Source of the DNA: CAWBOY01 sp963790585 | GTDB lineage: Bacteria > Planctomycetota > Planctomycetia > Gemmatales > Gemmataceae | Direction of reading: 5' to 3' | NCBI GenBank assembly: GCA_963790585.1 | Contig: CAWBOY010000006.1 | Span: 558,001-622,000 of the forward strand | DNA: 64,000 nt | Shown here: positions 20,090 through 29,543 of the stretch, in pieces | How the letters are laid out: each line of letters opens with the position of its first letter | Position numbering within the stretch: position 1 is the first letter of the stretch | The notes under the pieces: generated by a model | What the model saw: the letters and a program-made list of their open reading frames with translations, nothing else | Told to the model about the DNA's origin: nothing | The model's database searches: none | Made by a program: the position numbers and the translations under genes

Positions 20090-21867
20090 AGGGGAATCCT
20101 TGTTGGTGAACATCCACTCCGCTGCCGCTGCAATCTCAGGATGTGTCGGATTCAGGCACAAGGGGTACAACGCCGACCTGACGGACGCATCCAATCTTTC
20201 AGGATCGGAAGCACGGATCCAGTGTGCGTAATCTTCGAGTGCCTTGCGGTCACCCAATTCAACACGCTTCAAAATGAGACTGATATACGCTTGCACTTTT
20301 CCTTCGTTGCGACATTGTGGCGTAAGTTCGATCATTGGCTCGAGAGCCGCCTTCGGCTCCCATTTTGCTAATACTTCGAGCAGCTCGGTTTTCTTCGTCA
20401 AATCGTCGGTCCGCTTGATTCGATCCAACAGAAGATCGGTGACCGAGGGTTTTGTGAGAGAGCGGAATACCTCGCCACGCATTTTGATAGGGTCTGACTT
20501 GAGCGAGTTTTGTTCGAGGCGCGACCAGACAGCGATGCCATTGGGATAGCCGTTTTTCGCTTCCGGCCAGACGAGTGCATGAGCGCCTCGGACCCATTCT
20601 CTCGGGTCAGAGTGGTCATTCGCTAACAAAGCCAACCACAGGTTGGGTTTTGGATAGCGTATGGCATAAATTGGCGGAAAATCGCCTCCCCAAGGGTTGC
20701 ATGTTCTATTCTTTGGCTCTAGGCCGAGAGCATCCCCCGTAATTAACTTGGTCAGATAATAGGCGGCCCCGGACACGGTCGAGCCATATTGGTTAACGAA
20801 GAGTGTATTAGTCATTGTGCGAGTAAGCCGCGAGTCCAGCGCCGCACACGCAATTAGCCGCGGCAATGTTGGCATCCCTCGAAGATTAGCTCGGCAGCGA
20901 TCGGTTCGAATACGCCATCCGTAAAGCAGCCGCTACTAAGTTCATCCAACAGTTCGATGAGGGCGCCAATCCGTTTGTCTTGATCCTTGCTTCGTCCTGG
21001 TCCGCGGCAGATGACGGTTCGAGGTTTTTCCTTCGCACGACGCTCCTGGTCGGCTAAGAGAGGCGGAAGTTCCTTCAAGAATTCGAACAACTCGTGCCGA
21101 CTGCTGCTACCGAGGAGACCGGCTGGCTGTGGAAGCTTGGCGAAAGCCGCCAAGCCCCGAAAGTTTTGAAGAGCCGTTTCATCTTCCCCCGATTTACGTT
21201 GAAAAACAGCCGACCGGAAACAATGCTCCATGAAGGCATCCGCCATCTCGAAATAGGGATCGATGTAGCCCTGATCGGGACCCGGCTTCGGGTGGTTCAT
21301 GTCCCGCCATAATTTGGTTGCGCGTTCACCTTCTCCAAGCCGAAGCAAGAGACCCAGGCGAGCGGGGTTACCAAGCCGACTTGGGTTACCGTCAATCCAA
21401 TCTGAGCTAAACGAAAAATCCTTGTCCAGATCGACTTTGTCGCCGAAGGAGACGATAGGCGTGATGAGGCCATCCCAGAGGATTGCATAACGTTGCGACT
21501 CGCCGGGCCGCGCCGGCAACACAAACCCTGAGGAGGTCCGATCCACCAACTCTGCAAGGTTTATGTCGGATCTTTCAGCAATTTGAATAACGCGATACTC
21601 ACACCCGCGCGGATCCGGCAGGCCCTGGTCAAATAGCTTCGCTAGCGCTTTGACGACATCGTTGGGAACGTCCGTCTTAGGCGGCGTCCAGGGTTTATGC
21701 TGTTGCGGTGGCTCAGGGAACGATTTGTCCGCGGCTTGTCCGAAGGCGAGCGAGCCCAAGAAGAGGAGGGCAGTGAGGACGGGCAACGCGATGCGTAAAG
21801 CGGGCATGGTGAGATCTCTTGGAATTTCCAATTAATCCGACGCGTAATCGAGTGAGCGTCAGGGCCG

Positions 21868-21947
21868 TGGCCGGGGTCAGGTCCTCCGACCCCGGTTTTC
21901 TGGAGCCGCCCGGGCCAAACCGGGGTCGGAGTACCGACCCCGGCCAC
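21868..21947. repeat. palindromic repeat of the GGGGTCGG family
   Basis: Arms 21868-21896 and 21920-21947 (gtggccggggtc... and ...gaccccggccac) are nearly perfect reverse complements. It matches the copy at 16409-16504 in sequence and arrangement, but with a different loop. It sits upstream of the split secreted-protein gene, on the promoter side. Confidence 0.7.
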
Positions 21948-21985
21948 AACCGGTGACTTTTTGGACAAACGTCTCATTAAAGGCA

Positions 21986-22095
21986 CTAGTGCTCTGTCAA
22001 CGCTAAGAATTGGGGTCGCTTTGCCGTCCCTCACTGGGAATTCTCGCCATATTTTTCGTTACCAACCCCAAAATCAAGCGTTGACAGAGCACTAG
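21986..22095. mobile_element. 110-bp MITE-like element with long terminal inverted repeats
   Basis: Termini ctagtgctctgtcaacgct and agcgttgacagagcactag are perfect inverted repeats, and the match continues inward to ttggggt/accccaa with a few mismatches, about 31 nt per side. The centre has no open frame. A compact element with long TIRs and no gene is the form of a miniature inverted-repeat transposable element. I could not see a clear target duplication. The 869 bases between the split gene and the DUF1501 gene contain this, two palindromes and no gene. Confidence 0.6.
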
Positions 22096-22358
22096 CTCAT
22101 TCTACTCCGTGTGTTGCCAGCATTGTTGTTGTAGCGCTGAAGGGGCTGCCGCATTCTGGCGAATGCGGCTACATTCGAGATGCCCCAGGGGATCGGGCGC
22201 TAAGGGACTCGCGCCAAAACAAGTTGCCGGCCATCGCCGCCGAAATGCCGTAGTTCTTGGCCAGGGCGAAACCAAATTCGGTAACTTATTTTGGCGCAAA
22301 TCCAACCTTTTTGCGGGTGTCATCAAATTCGCTCGGGGCAAACTCGTTCCCTGCCGCC

Positions 22359-22493
22359 CAGGGCGTTGCCCTGGGCTAACATATGCCGCCTTTTCAGGGC
22401 TTACGACTGGATACCCCAAATGACCTAAATGATCTGGATCGACCGCATTAAGCCCTGAAACGGTGGCATATGTTAGCCCAGGGCAACGCCCTG
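22359..22493. repeat. 45-bp inverted repeat (agggcgttgccctgggct family)
   Basis: Arms 22359-22403 and 22449-22493 pair over 45 nt with two mismatches; the core is cagggcgttgccctgggc, itself a hairpin, followed by taacatatgcc. The loop is 45 nt. It occupies the gap ahead of the DUF1501 gene along with a smaller hairpin around 22149-22170 (gccgcattc...gaatgcggc). Confidence 0.7.
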
Positions 22494-22700
22494 TGTGGCT
22501 GAAGCCTATGTTCACCCCCAGAGTATTTAGTTGCGCCGCTTTTTCGCGACTGGAAAAGCACTGGTTGAAATGACTCGACCTATCGGGTATCATCTTTTTA
22601 CATCGAAAAAACCTGCCCGCTTGCCGACCGGCCTCCCTCCGCCTGTGCCCCGCCGCGATTTTTGCCTGACGCTTCATCCCGCCAATGACCGGAGTCTGCG

Positions 22701-24097
22701 ATGCCGCAGCGAGCAAATGACGTGCGCCCTTTGGAAGGCTGCCGCGAGTTTCGTCGGACGTTGAGCTTGTCGCGGCGCGACCTCCTGCGCATTGGCGGCG
22801 CTGGGGCATTGGGCTTGGGCTCATTGCCTGCGGCTTCGCTTGGCACCTCGCCATCGTCGAGTAAAAAGCAGGCGGGTCACGCGAAGGCGTGCATCCTGGT
22901 GTTTGTTTGGGGCGGGCCGTCGCAGCTCGAGACCTGGGATCTGAAGCCGGATGCGCCGGCGGAGATACGTGGCGAATTTCGGCCGATCGCCACCAATGTT
23001 CCTGGGATCCAAATAAGCGAGCATTTCCCACAGCTGGCCAAATTGGCTGATTGGTACGCGATCATTCGGTCGATGACGCACGACGATCCGGCTCATTTGT
23101 CGAGCGTTCATCACATTTTGACGGGTCGACATGCTCCGAAGGTTAAGTCGGACGCCGAGCCGCCGTCGCGGAAAGACTCGCCGGCGATCGGATCGGCGCT
23201 GGCGCGACTGCGGCCCACCGGTTTGGCGTTGCCGCCGTTTGTGACCTTGCCTTGGATTGTCTCGCATCCAGCGGCGCCTGGCGGGCGGGCGCCGGGCCAA
23301 AATGCGGGTTGGCTCGGGGCGGCTTACGATCCTTTTGTTGTCGCCGCCAATCCGGACATACTTGATTTCGCCATGCCTGGCTTGGCTCGTCCCGCGGATC
23401 TTACCGACGATCGTTTGGCGGGCCGGCGTGCGCTGCTGGCCAAGCTCGGCGGTGCGCCATTTCCGACAGAAGGGTCGAGCGACTGGACCGCTTGTGCTCT
23501 CGATTTGCTAACCACGGGCGCTGCCAAACAGGCGTTTAATCTCGCGCCGAGCCCGTCGCGGTGCGCGACCGCTATGGCCGCCATATCCATGGCCAATGTC
23601 TGCTGCAAGCGCGGCGGCTCGTCGAGGCGGGCGTTCGGCTCGTCTGCGTGAATTGGCATCAGGACCAGCAAAACTTTTGGGACACGCATTCCGATAATTT
23701 CAATAGTTTGAAAAATCGCCTCATGCCTCCCGCTGATCGCGGCTTTTCGGCACTGATCGAAGACTTGGCCCAGCGCGGCATGCTCAACGAAACGTTGGTC
23801 GTCTGGGTAGGTGAATTCGGTCGGTCGCCGCGAATCTCCAAGCAAAACGCCGGCCGCGAGCATCATCCGCGCTGCTATTCCGCTGTGCTGGCCGGCGGCG
23901 GCGTCCGCGGCGGGCAGGTCTACGGCCGATCCGACCGCATCGCCGCCTATCCCGCGGAAAACCCCGTCACGCCGAGTGACCTGACCGCGACGATCTACCA
24001 CGCGCTCGGCATCCCGCCGGAAACGACCATTCAGGATCGCGAAGGTCGACCGATCGCGTTGACCGAAGGCAGGCCGGTGACGGCACTGTTCGCGTGA
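22701..24097 (+). CDS. DUF1501 family protein (Tat-exported, frameshifted)
   Basis: Twin-arginine signal S-R-R-D-L-L-R-I-G-G-A-G-A-L-G-L near residue 30, then A-C-I-L-V-F-V-W-G-G-P-S-Q-L-E-T-W-D, the hallmark start of planctomycete DUF1501 (sulfatase-like fold) proteins. The conserved E-F-G-R-S-P-R and G-R-E-H-H-P segments lie in the second half. One base is missing near 23540, where the frame moves from L-A to E-P-V-A-V-R-D-R-Y-G-R-H; joined length is about 465 residues. The protein is exported folded across the inner membrane. The family's biochemical function is unknown, and DUF1501 genes usually sit beside a DUF1549/DUF1553 gene, which is absent here. Confidence 0.88.
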
Positions 24098-24105
24098 ACA
24101 GGCAA

Positions 24106-24439
24106 GTTGAGTGGTTATCAGCCACAGCCTTTAGCGGACAGCCTCTGAGTGGTAAGGTAACCCAAGTCAAAATTTGGCAACGCCGCGCCAAGGTGGGTGC
24201 CCAATCGAAATGTTGGCGCGACGGTCCAGTGCGCTCCGTAATACCAATAATATCAGGCAGTTACGATGGCGGACCGTCGCGCCAAGGGCGGCGCAATTTT
24301 GGCGCGACGGTCTGGCATGGCGCCACGTTCGCAATGTTCCGCGCGGAACATAGATGATTTAGCAAGATTGCTTAGAGAGAAGGAAGCGGAGCTACGGTAG
24401 GCAAAAGCAACGGCTGCGGTCTAGGACCGATTGCGTGAG
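24106..24439. other. gene-free stretch with composite palindromic repeats
   Basis: No gene seen. It holds ttggcgcgacggtc (24213), ggaccgtcgcgccaa (24271-24285), its inverted partner ttggcgcgacggtc (24299-24312) and a perfect palindrome atgttccgcgcggaacat (24334-24351). The same units recur, in reverse order, at 50193-50320. Confidence 0.7.
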
Positions 24440-25573
24440 TCATTTTCCACCGCCGCGCGGTTGGCCCTGTAGCTGTGCCATGCGGTTCGTGGCGGTTTCG
24501 GCGTGGCGCGAGCTGGGGGCGGTTTTGTTTACTAATTCGAGATAGTAAATCGCTTGTTGCGGCTGGCCGCGCTTTAGGTGATTGTCGGCAAGGGAAAGGT
24601 AGAGGATGCAAAGCCGGTCGCTCATTTGGTCGGCGGCTTGGCGGGCCCATTCGCTGTTGGCTTTGATGTCCGCGGCGAGCTGGTTGGCTTCGCCAGCTTC
24701 GGGCAGTTCGGAATAGCTCGCGATCAGAAGCTCGCAGCGATCGAGCGAGCAGAGGAATTGTTGGGAACGGAAGTCGTCCTTGGCCTGAGTCAACAAATCA
24801 CGAGCCCTTTTGACGCGTAGGGGATCGTTGTTTTCTGTTCTTTTGTTGATCGACGTCAGGAGGGTGTTGCCTTCGCGCGCCGCCTGGGTTCCTGAGTACG
24901 TACGAATCAATTCTGTGACTGCGTCGCTGGCCTCGTTATTCATGCCTTTGTCGGCCAGCATTCGGGCGCGAGCGAGTTGGTTGGTCGCCAGTTCATCGAC
25001 CTGGCGTAGCATTTTCCGGGCTTTGTTTTGGATCGGCCTTTCCTTGCCGTCTTCCACTATGTTTTGGAGCAGAGACAACGCTCGCGAATAACGGCCTTCG
25101 GTGAACGCTTTGTTTGCCTCTTCGAAATCACGGGTCATCCATTCTGGAGCCGTCACGGCGGCGAGGGCGCGCTGCAGTTGGTCCTTCATCTTCGGCGCTT
25201 CGATAAAGCCTTCTTGGTAACCCAGGATATGCCCGTCCGAGGAGGCGAAGACGAGCGTTGGGAAGCTCTGAATGTGGAGCGCCTCGGTCAGCGCCCGATT
25301 GCGATTGGCGTCGATCTTGACCGCGACAAAGCGATCGTTGAGCGTCCCGGCCACGCCGGCGTCTTTGAAGGTGCGCAGATCGAGTTGCTTGCACCAGACG
25401 CAGTTTTCCGTGCCAAAGTCGATGAGGAGCGGCTTGCCTTTGTCGGAGGCTTCCTGGCGAGCCAGGTTGTAATCCGTGAACCACTTGATTTCCTGAGCGG
25501 TCGCGGAGGGAAGATTGCCAAACGCCCATGCCAGTGCGAGCAGGCAAGCGGGGATTTTCGAGGGCATACGCAT
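24440..25573 (-). CDS. exported thioredoxin-fold protein with TPR-like C-terminus
   Basis: Signal peptide (residues ~1-26, ending S-A-T-A-Q), then a thioredoxin-like domain with C-V-W-C at residues 58-61 and F-P-T-L-V-F. The second half holds TPR-like helices (FEEANKAFTEGRYSRALSLLQN). Total 378 residues from ATG 25573. A CxxC thioredoxin domain usually reduces or isomerises disulfides, or transfers electrons, outside the cytoplasm. It is last in a minus-strand run with bshB1-like, small-protein and xer genes; the gap to xer is 28 nt. Confidence 0.83.
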   Translation of the reverse strand: MRMPSKIPACLLALAWAFGNLPSATAQEIKWFTDYNLARQEASDKGKPLLIDFGTENCVWCKQLDLRTFKDAGVAGTLNDRFVAVKIDANRNRALTEALHIQSFPTLVFASSDGHILGYQEGFIEAPKMKDQLQRALAAVTAPEWMTRDFEEANKAFTEGRYSRALSLLQNIVEDGKERPIQNKARKMLRQVDELATNQLARARMLADKGMNNEASDAVTELIRTYSGTQAAREGNTLLTSINKRTENNDPLRVKRARDLLTQAKDDFRSQQFLCSLDRCELLIASYSELPEAGEANQLAADIKANSEWARQAADQMSDRLCILYLSLADNHLKRGQPQQAIYYLELVNKTAPSSRHAETATNRMAQLQGQPRGGGK

Positions 25574-25601
25574 GGCATCCTCTCCGATCGGCAATCGGCT
25601 C

Positions 25602-26502
25602 TTAGGCTCTTGGATGAGCCTGATGGTAGCTGTCACGAAGCCGTTGTGTGGTTACATGGGTGTAAATCTGGGTGGTGGAGAGACTTCGGTGTCCGAGCAA
25701 CTCCTGTACGCTGCGAATGTCCGCTCCCGCGTCGAGCAGGTGAGTGGCGAAGCTATGACGAAGCGTATGCGGGCTCGTGCGCAGATCGAGGCCCACGAGC
25801 GGCCAAGTATTTTTCAAGCGATCGGCCCACGCTCCGCGAGGAAAGCCGCGTGCCGTTTTTATTGATGAACAAGGCCGGCAACTGAGCCGCTCGGCCGCCG
25901 GCGACGGTGCGGCGAGCGACGAGCCAGGCTCCGATCGCGTCCTGACACGGCGGTCCAAGCAGGCCAAGACGTTCGCGCTTGCCTTTGCCGCGAATCGTCG
26001 CCATGCCGGCTTCCAAATCGACGTCATCGACATTGAGCCCCGTCAACTCGCTGACTCGTAGGCCAGCGGAATAGAGGGTTTCCAAGATCGCCCTGTCACG
26101 CAGGCCCAGCGGATCCTCGATTCCCGGCGCTGCCAGCAGTCGCAGCATGTCCTCGCGGGTGACGAAGTGGGGCAGCTTCTTGTCCTGCCTTGGTCCGCGC
26201 AATCCTGTCGCGGGGTTTGTCTCCATCAAGCCCTGGCGGCACAAAAATCGGCACCACGATCGGACTGAGGCAAGCCGTCGCGCCACGGTACTCTTGGCGT
26301 AGCCCATTTCATAGAGCCAGGCCAGGTGGGCGCGGAGCAGGCGCGGCGTGAGTTGCCGCGGTTCTGGAGCGCGGCCATCGAACCGCGTTTTGAAATAATC
26401 GAGAGCTTGTGTCAAGTCCTCTCGGTACGACTTCACGGTATGCGGCGACGCATTTTTCTCCAGAGCCAGATGGTGCAGGAAATCGCCGAGGATGCCTTCC
26501 AT
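25602..26502 (-). CDS. tyrosine recombinase, XerC/XerD-like (frameshifted)
   Basis: N-terminal SAM-like core-binding domain, then catalytic residues in order: Arg in T-L-Y-S-A-G-L-R-V-S-E-L, Lys in G-K-G-K-R-E, H-x-L-R-H (S-P-H-T-L-R-H-S-F-A), H in L-L-G-H-R-S-L-S-T-T-Q, and nucleophile Tyr in I-Y-T-H-V. One extra base near 25815 shifts the frame between L-E-K-Y-L-A-A-R-G and L-D-L-R-T-S-P-H-T, so it reads as two pieces. The joined length of about 300 residues equals that of XerC/XerD. It may resolve chromosome dimers or serve a mobile element; no att site is visible nearby. Confidence 0.88.
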
Positions 26503-26543
26503 CGAAGATACCTTGGTTTGCCGGACTTGCCGTCAGGCTGCGT

Positions 26544-26738
26544 CTACTCACACTTCAACACTTGCTCGTCCGCTTTGTGCGTGAGTACGGCGGCATCGTA
26601 CCAGTTGAGGCTCAGCTCAGGGTCGGCGGCGTGGTCGCGGAGCGCGTTGATTAGCGAATCGTGCGCATCGTTGCCGAAAATATAGATGTAGCGCTCGTTT
26701 CCCTTGACCATAGCCAGGACGTTTACTTCCCGCCGCAC
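26544..26738 (-). CDS. small conserved hypothetical protein
   Basis: I start at GTG 26738, which has an AGGGA box 9 nt upstream and gives a product of about 65 residues beginning V-R-R-E-V-N-V-L-A-M-V-K-G-N-E-R-Y-I-Y-I-F. An ATG at 26870 is also open but would overlap bshB1 by 7 nt and add a Pro-rich leader. The pattern (K-G-N-E-R-Y, then P-E-L-S-L-N-W-Y-D-A-A-V-L-T) resembles a small protein common in planctomycetes. Function is unknown. It lies 41 nt upstream of the recombinase, in the same run. Confidence 0.55.
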   Translation of the reverse strand: MRREVNVLAMVKGNERYIYIFGNDAHDSLINALRDHAADPELSLNWYDAAVLTHKADEQVLKCE

Positions 26739-26863
26739 CAGGCACCATCCCTTCCGGTCCGCTCGCGCCAGTGATTCAGCCACGTATGGGCTGTATCGAC
26801 CGGCACGGGGGGCCGAACTGAACCAAAAAGGGAGTAAAGTAGGGCTATAAGGAAACTCCCTAC

Positions 26864-27559
26864 TTAGCATAGATCGCGCAGGCCGCGCAATCCGACCTCT
26901 TCGCGTGAGGCGAACGGCTCGCCATACGCCGTGCCAATGGTCCAGCCCCAGTAACGCGCTCGGTCGCGCAGATCGTCAAGCAAGGTCGGCGGTGTTGTCG
27001 GACGGCCAACGACAAATTGAGAGTTATAGCACGCGATGGCGCGCATCTTGGCCTCGATATGGGGCGAAATGTCGAGCACTAGCGATGCCTTGGGGTGAAT
27101 GCGGAGATGAATGCTGAAGTAGTAAAGAATCCGCTGCGGATGATGTGGCTCGCCGGGCAGATCGCTCTTAGTTAGCTTGGACCAGAATCGCGCTGCTTCG
27201 ATCAAGGCTGTGGCCGCGATATGATCGGGATGGGCGTCTTCCCAGTATGGGGCGAACAAGACGCGCGGCCGGTGTTCACGGAAGACGGCGGCTAGTTTGG
27301 CACGCGCCTCAAGAGTTGCCTCCAACTCGCGATTGGGTAAGCCGAGGTTGCCGCGCCAGGCCAAACCCAAGATGGCAGTTGCCGCGTCGGTCTCGCGGCG
27401 CCGAATCTCCGGCGAACCATGCGGCGTCGGCTCGCCATCGGTAAGATCAAGGACGCCGACCCGCGCCCCCTGGCTTTGGAGGAGGAGGATTGTCCCGCCA
27501 ACGCCGAGTTCGGCGTCGTCAGGATGAGGAGCGATTACCAGGTAATCCAGAGGCGGCAT
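26864..27559 (-). CDS. bshB1: LmbE/PIG-L family deacetylase, BshB1-like
   Basis: 231 residues. The zinc site is H-P-D-D-A-E-L-G at residues 12-19 plus H-P-D-H downstream. The stretches V-L-D-L-T-D-G-E-P-T-x-x-G-S-P-E-I-R-R-R-E and N-L-G-L-P-N-R follow the BshB1 pattern, an enzyme that removes the acetyl group of N-acetylglucosaminyl-malate in bacillithiol synthesis. BshA and BshC are not in the window, so the pathway is not proven; sugar deacetylation of another GlcNAc conjugate is possible. It is first in a run with the small protein, recombinase and thioredoxin-TPR genes. Confidence 0.82.
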   Translation of the reverse strand: MPPLDYLVIAPHPDDAELGVGGTILLLQSQGARVGVLDLTDGEPTPHGSPEIRRRETDAATAILGLAWRGNLGLPNRELEATLEARAKLAAVFREHRPRVLFAPYWEDAHPDHIAATALIEAARFWSKLTKSDLPGEPHHPQRILYYFSIHLRIHPKASLVLDISPHIEAKMRAIACYNSQFVVGRPTTPPTLLDDLRDRARYWGWTIGTAYGEPFASREEVGLRGLRDLC

Positions 27560-27739
27560 GGGGAATTTCCTGTTGAATGAGGGCGCCGGCCACCATTCAC
27601 TTTATCGAGTCGGCTTCGAGCTGCCCGAAAATGACCCGCGCTTGCCTTGGGCTCGGGTCGCCTCTACGATCACTTCGATGTTCGGAGGCGAACACTTGCG
27701 GCCCGAACCTACTTTGTCGTTGCGGACCACGAGGAACTC

Positions 27740-28102
27740 ATGGCCAAGAAACGCACTCCGGCCCCACCCGACAGGTCCGCGATTACGACCGAACGATTCG
27801 TGCGACTTTGGCGGCTCTTGAATCTTCTCAATGAAGAACCAAAGACCCGGGTCGAGTTGACGCGCCTGCTCAAGATCGACGTGCGCGGCCTCTATCGCGA
27901 TCTTCTCGTGTTGCGCGAATCGGATATCAGCGTCACCGTCGCCAAAGGCCGGTACGCGCTCGGCGATAAAATCAAGGATGCGCTCGCCCGTTTGCCATTT
28001 CCTAATCCGCTCCTGACGCTGGGAGAAGCCCGTCTGCTTGCCAAAGGACGCTCAACGGCGCACCGCCGCCTGGCCGAACAATTAGACCAGCTCACCGCAT
28101 GA
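27740..28102 (+). CDS. small DNA-binding protein with winged-helix/HTH fold
   Basis: 120 residues from ATG 27740; the frame is open to 27647 but the leader looks unlike coding sequence. The region R-L-L-N-L-L-N-E-E-P-K-T-R-V-E-L-T-R-L-L-K-I-D-V-R-G-L-Y-R-D-L resembles HTH_11/DeoR-type DNA binding (helix, turn, recognition helix containing R-G-L-Y-R-D), as at the N-terminus of WYL-domain regulators. The effector (WYL) domain is absent, so it is either a truncated regulator or a stand-alone binder. It is 168 nt before the inositol-phosphate synthase gene and could regulate it. Confidence 0.65.
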   Translation: MAKKRTPAPPDRSAITTERFVRLWRLLNLLNEEPKTRVELTRLLKIDVRGLYRDLLVLRESDISVTVAKGRYALGDKIKDALARLPFPNPLLTLGEARLLAKGRSTAHRRLAEQLDQLTA

Positions 28103-28270
28103 ACGGCCGATTCCGCGCCGTCCACTTCTTGACCCTCATTCGTGCAAGTGGGACAATAGAGCAGATCGTTTCCTATTGCCCTGATGCGTCTCCTTCCCAC
28201 CCTCCCGAGCAGGGCGCGTTTGCCGCATCGCGGCGACACCCTCCTCTCGCTGAATCAGTGAAAGCAAGCC

Positions 28271-29476
28271 ATGAACGAACGGCGAATCGGTCTTTGGTTG
28301 ATTGGCGCTCTTGGAGGGGTCGGCACGACAGCGACTCTCGGCCTAGCGGCTCTCGCTCGCGGCTTGACGGATACGACGTCCCTCGTGACGGCGTTGCCGA
28401 TCTTTGGCCCACTTGCTCTCGACGAGCCGGCCCAATTCGTCGTCGGCGGCCATGACATTCGACGCGGGAGTTTTTTAGATACTGTTCACGAACTGCAACA
28501 GCGATCGAACATCTTTGACCACGCCATGGTCGAAGCCTGTGCACCAGCTCTTGAAAGTTGGTCGGCCAACATTCGGACCGGCACCATCCTGAACGCGGGT
28601 TCGACAATCGCGAAAATGGCGGATCTCCCGGAGGCCAACCGCGCCGAGACAGCACGCGCAGCGATCGATCAAATCCAGGCGGATCTGCAACAGTTCAAGA
28701 AGGAGCAAAAACTTGATCAGCTTGTGGTGGTCAACGTCTCCTCGACCGAGCCGCCGTTTCCAACGAGTGAGGTTCATCAATCCCTCGAACGGCTTGCTCC
28801 CGCTCTTTCCCGGCCGGGCCGCGTCCTGCCGTTGAGCAGCCTGTATGCCTTCGCCACACTCGATCTTGGCATTCCGTTCGTCAACTTCACGCCCTCGCTT
28901 GGCTCCTCCATTCCCGCTCTCGAAGAATTGGCTCTAAAGCGCGGCACAGTCCACGCGGGCAAAGACGGCAAGACCGGCGAGACGCTGATGAAATCGGTCC
29001 TCGCCCCGATGTTCCTGCGCCGCAACTGGGAGATACTCAGTTGGGTCGGCCATAACATCCTCGGCAACCGCGACGGCCAAGTTCTCGAAGACCCGGCCAA
29101 CAAGGCGTCGAAGATCCAGACCAAAGACGCGCTCGTAGCCGAGATTGTCGGCTATAGACCGCAAACGCATGTCTCGATCGAATACATCCCTTCTCTCGAC
29201 GACTGGAAGACCGCCTGGAACCACATTCACTTTCGCGGCTTCCTCGGCACCAAGATGTTCCTGCAATTCACCTGGCAAGGCTGCGACTCCATCCTCGCCG
29301 GCCCGCTGGTCATCGATTTGGCGCGGCTCACGCTATTCGCCCAGCGGCGCGGCGAGACGGGGGTGCTAAAGCATCTGGCGTCATTTTTCAAGAACCCGAT
29401 GGGGGTCGAGTTTCACGACTTCAATAAGCAGTTCGCGCTGTTGGAAGCGTATGTCGCTAAGGCGACGGGCAAGTGA
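28271..29476 (+). CDS. myo-inositol-1-phosphate synthase family protein
   Basis: 401 residues with the Rossmann start G-A-L-G-G-V-G-T-T-A-T and the conserved block G-K-D-G-K-T-G-E-T-L-M-K-S, W-V-G-H-N-I-L-G-N-R-D-G, and the C-terminal N-[DP]-M-G-V-E-F-H-D-like segment. The enzyme makes inositol-3-phosphate from glucose-6-phosphate using bound NAD. It opens a plus-strand cluster: Uma2 remnant, Uma2, TIM-barrel isomerase, UbiA. The length matches the shorter bacterial members of the family. Which inositol product this bacterium makes is unknown. Confidence 0.92.
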   Translation: MNERRIGLWLIGALGGVGTTATLGLAALARGLTDTTSLVTALPIFGPLALDEPAQFVVGGHDIRRGSFLDTVHELQQRSNIFDHAMVEACAPALESWSANIRTGTILNAGSTIAKMADLPEANRAETARAAIDQIQADLQQFKKEQKLDQLVVVNVSSTEPPFPTSEVHQSLERLAPALSRPGRVLPLSSLYAFATLDLGIPFVNFTPSLGSSIPALEELALKRGTVHAGKDGKTGETLMKSVLAPMFLRRNWEILSWVGHNILGNRDGQVLEDPANKASKIQTKDALVAEIVGYRPQTHVSIEYIPSLDDWKTAWNHIHFRGFLGTKMFLQFTWQGCDSILAGPLVIDLARLTLFAQRRGETGVLKHLASFFKNPMGVEFHDFNKQFALLEAYVAKATGK

Positions 29477-29543
29477 GGGATTTTCTCGGTGCGGAAACAT
29501 TTGCTGTCGAAGCGTCGCGGCCCGGGATGCCTCCGGAGCCCCG

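Larger units (their letters stand above)
17562..21807 (-). pseudogene. large secreted protein gene split by an IS element and frameshifts
   Basis: One ancestral gene reads from ATG 21807 (signal peptide MPALRIALPVLTALLFLGSLAFG) to 17562, about 990 residues after removing the IS. Three breaks interrupt it. Near 20874 one base is missing (A-E-L-I-F-E-G joins M-P-T-L-P-R-L). At 20090-20099/18818-18827 an IS sits inside codons for K-D-S-P; removing it with one target copy restores K-D-S-P-W-L-P-F-L in frame. Near 17752 a homopolymer T lacks one base (V-R-N-L to V-S-Q-P-S-K). I recognise no named family; the sequence suggests a secreted planctomycete protein with helical repeats. Confidence 0.75.

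Noticed and set aside
22102..23031. 309-codon minus-strand frame over the DUF1501 start
   Set aside because: Runs antisense to a clear DUF1501 protein and through the palindrome; composition (Arg/Pro/Ser-rich) is that of a shadow frame.
26864..29476. Mycothiol-type pathway (LmbE deacetylase plus inositol-phosphate synthase)
   Set aside because: The deacetylase follows the BshB1 pattern, the two genes are divergent, and no glycosyltransferase or MshC-like ligase is present. A link to inositol is possible but not supported.
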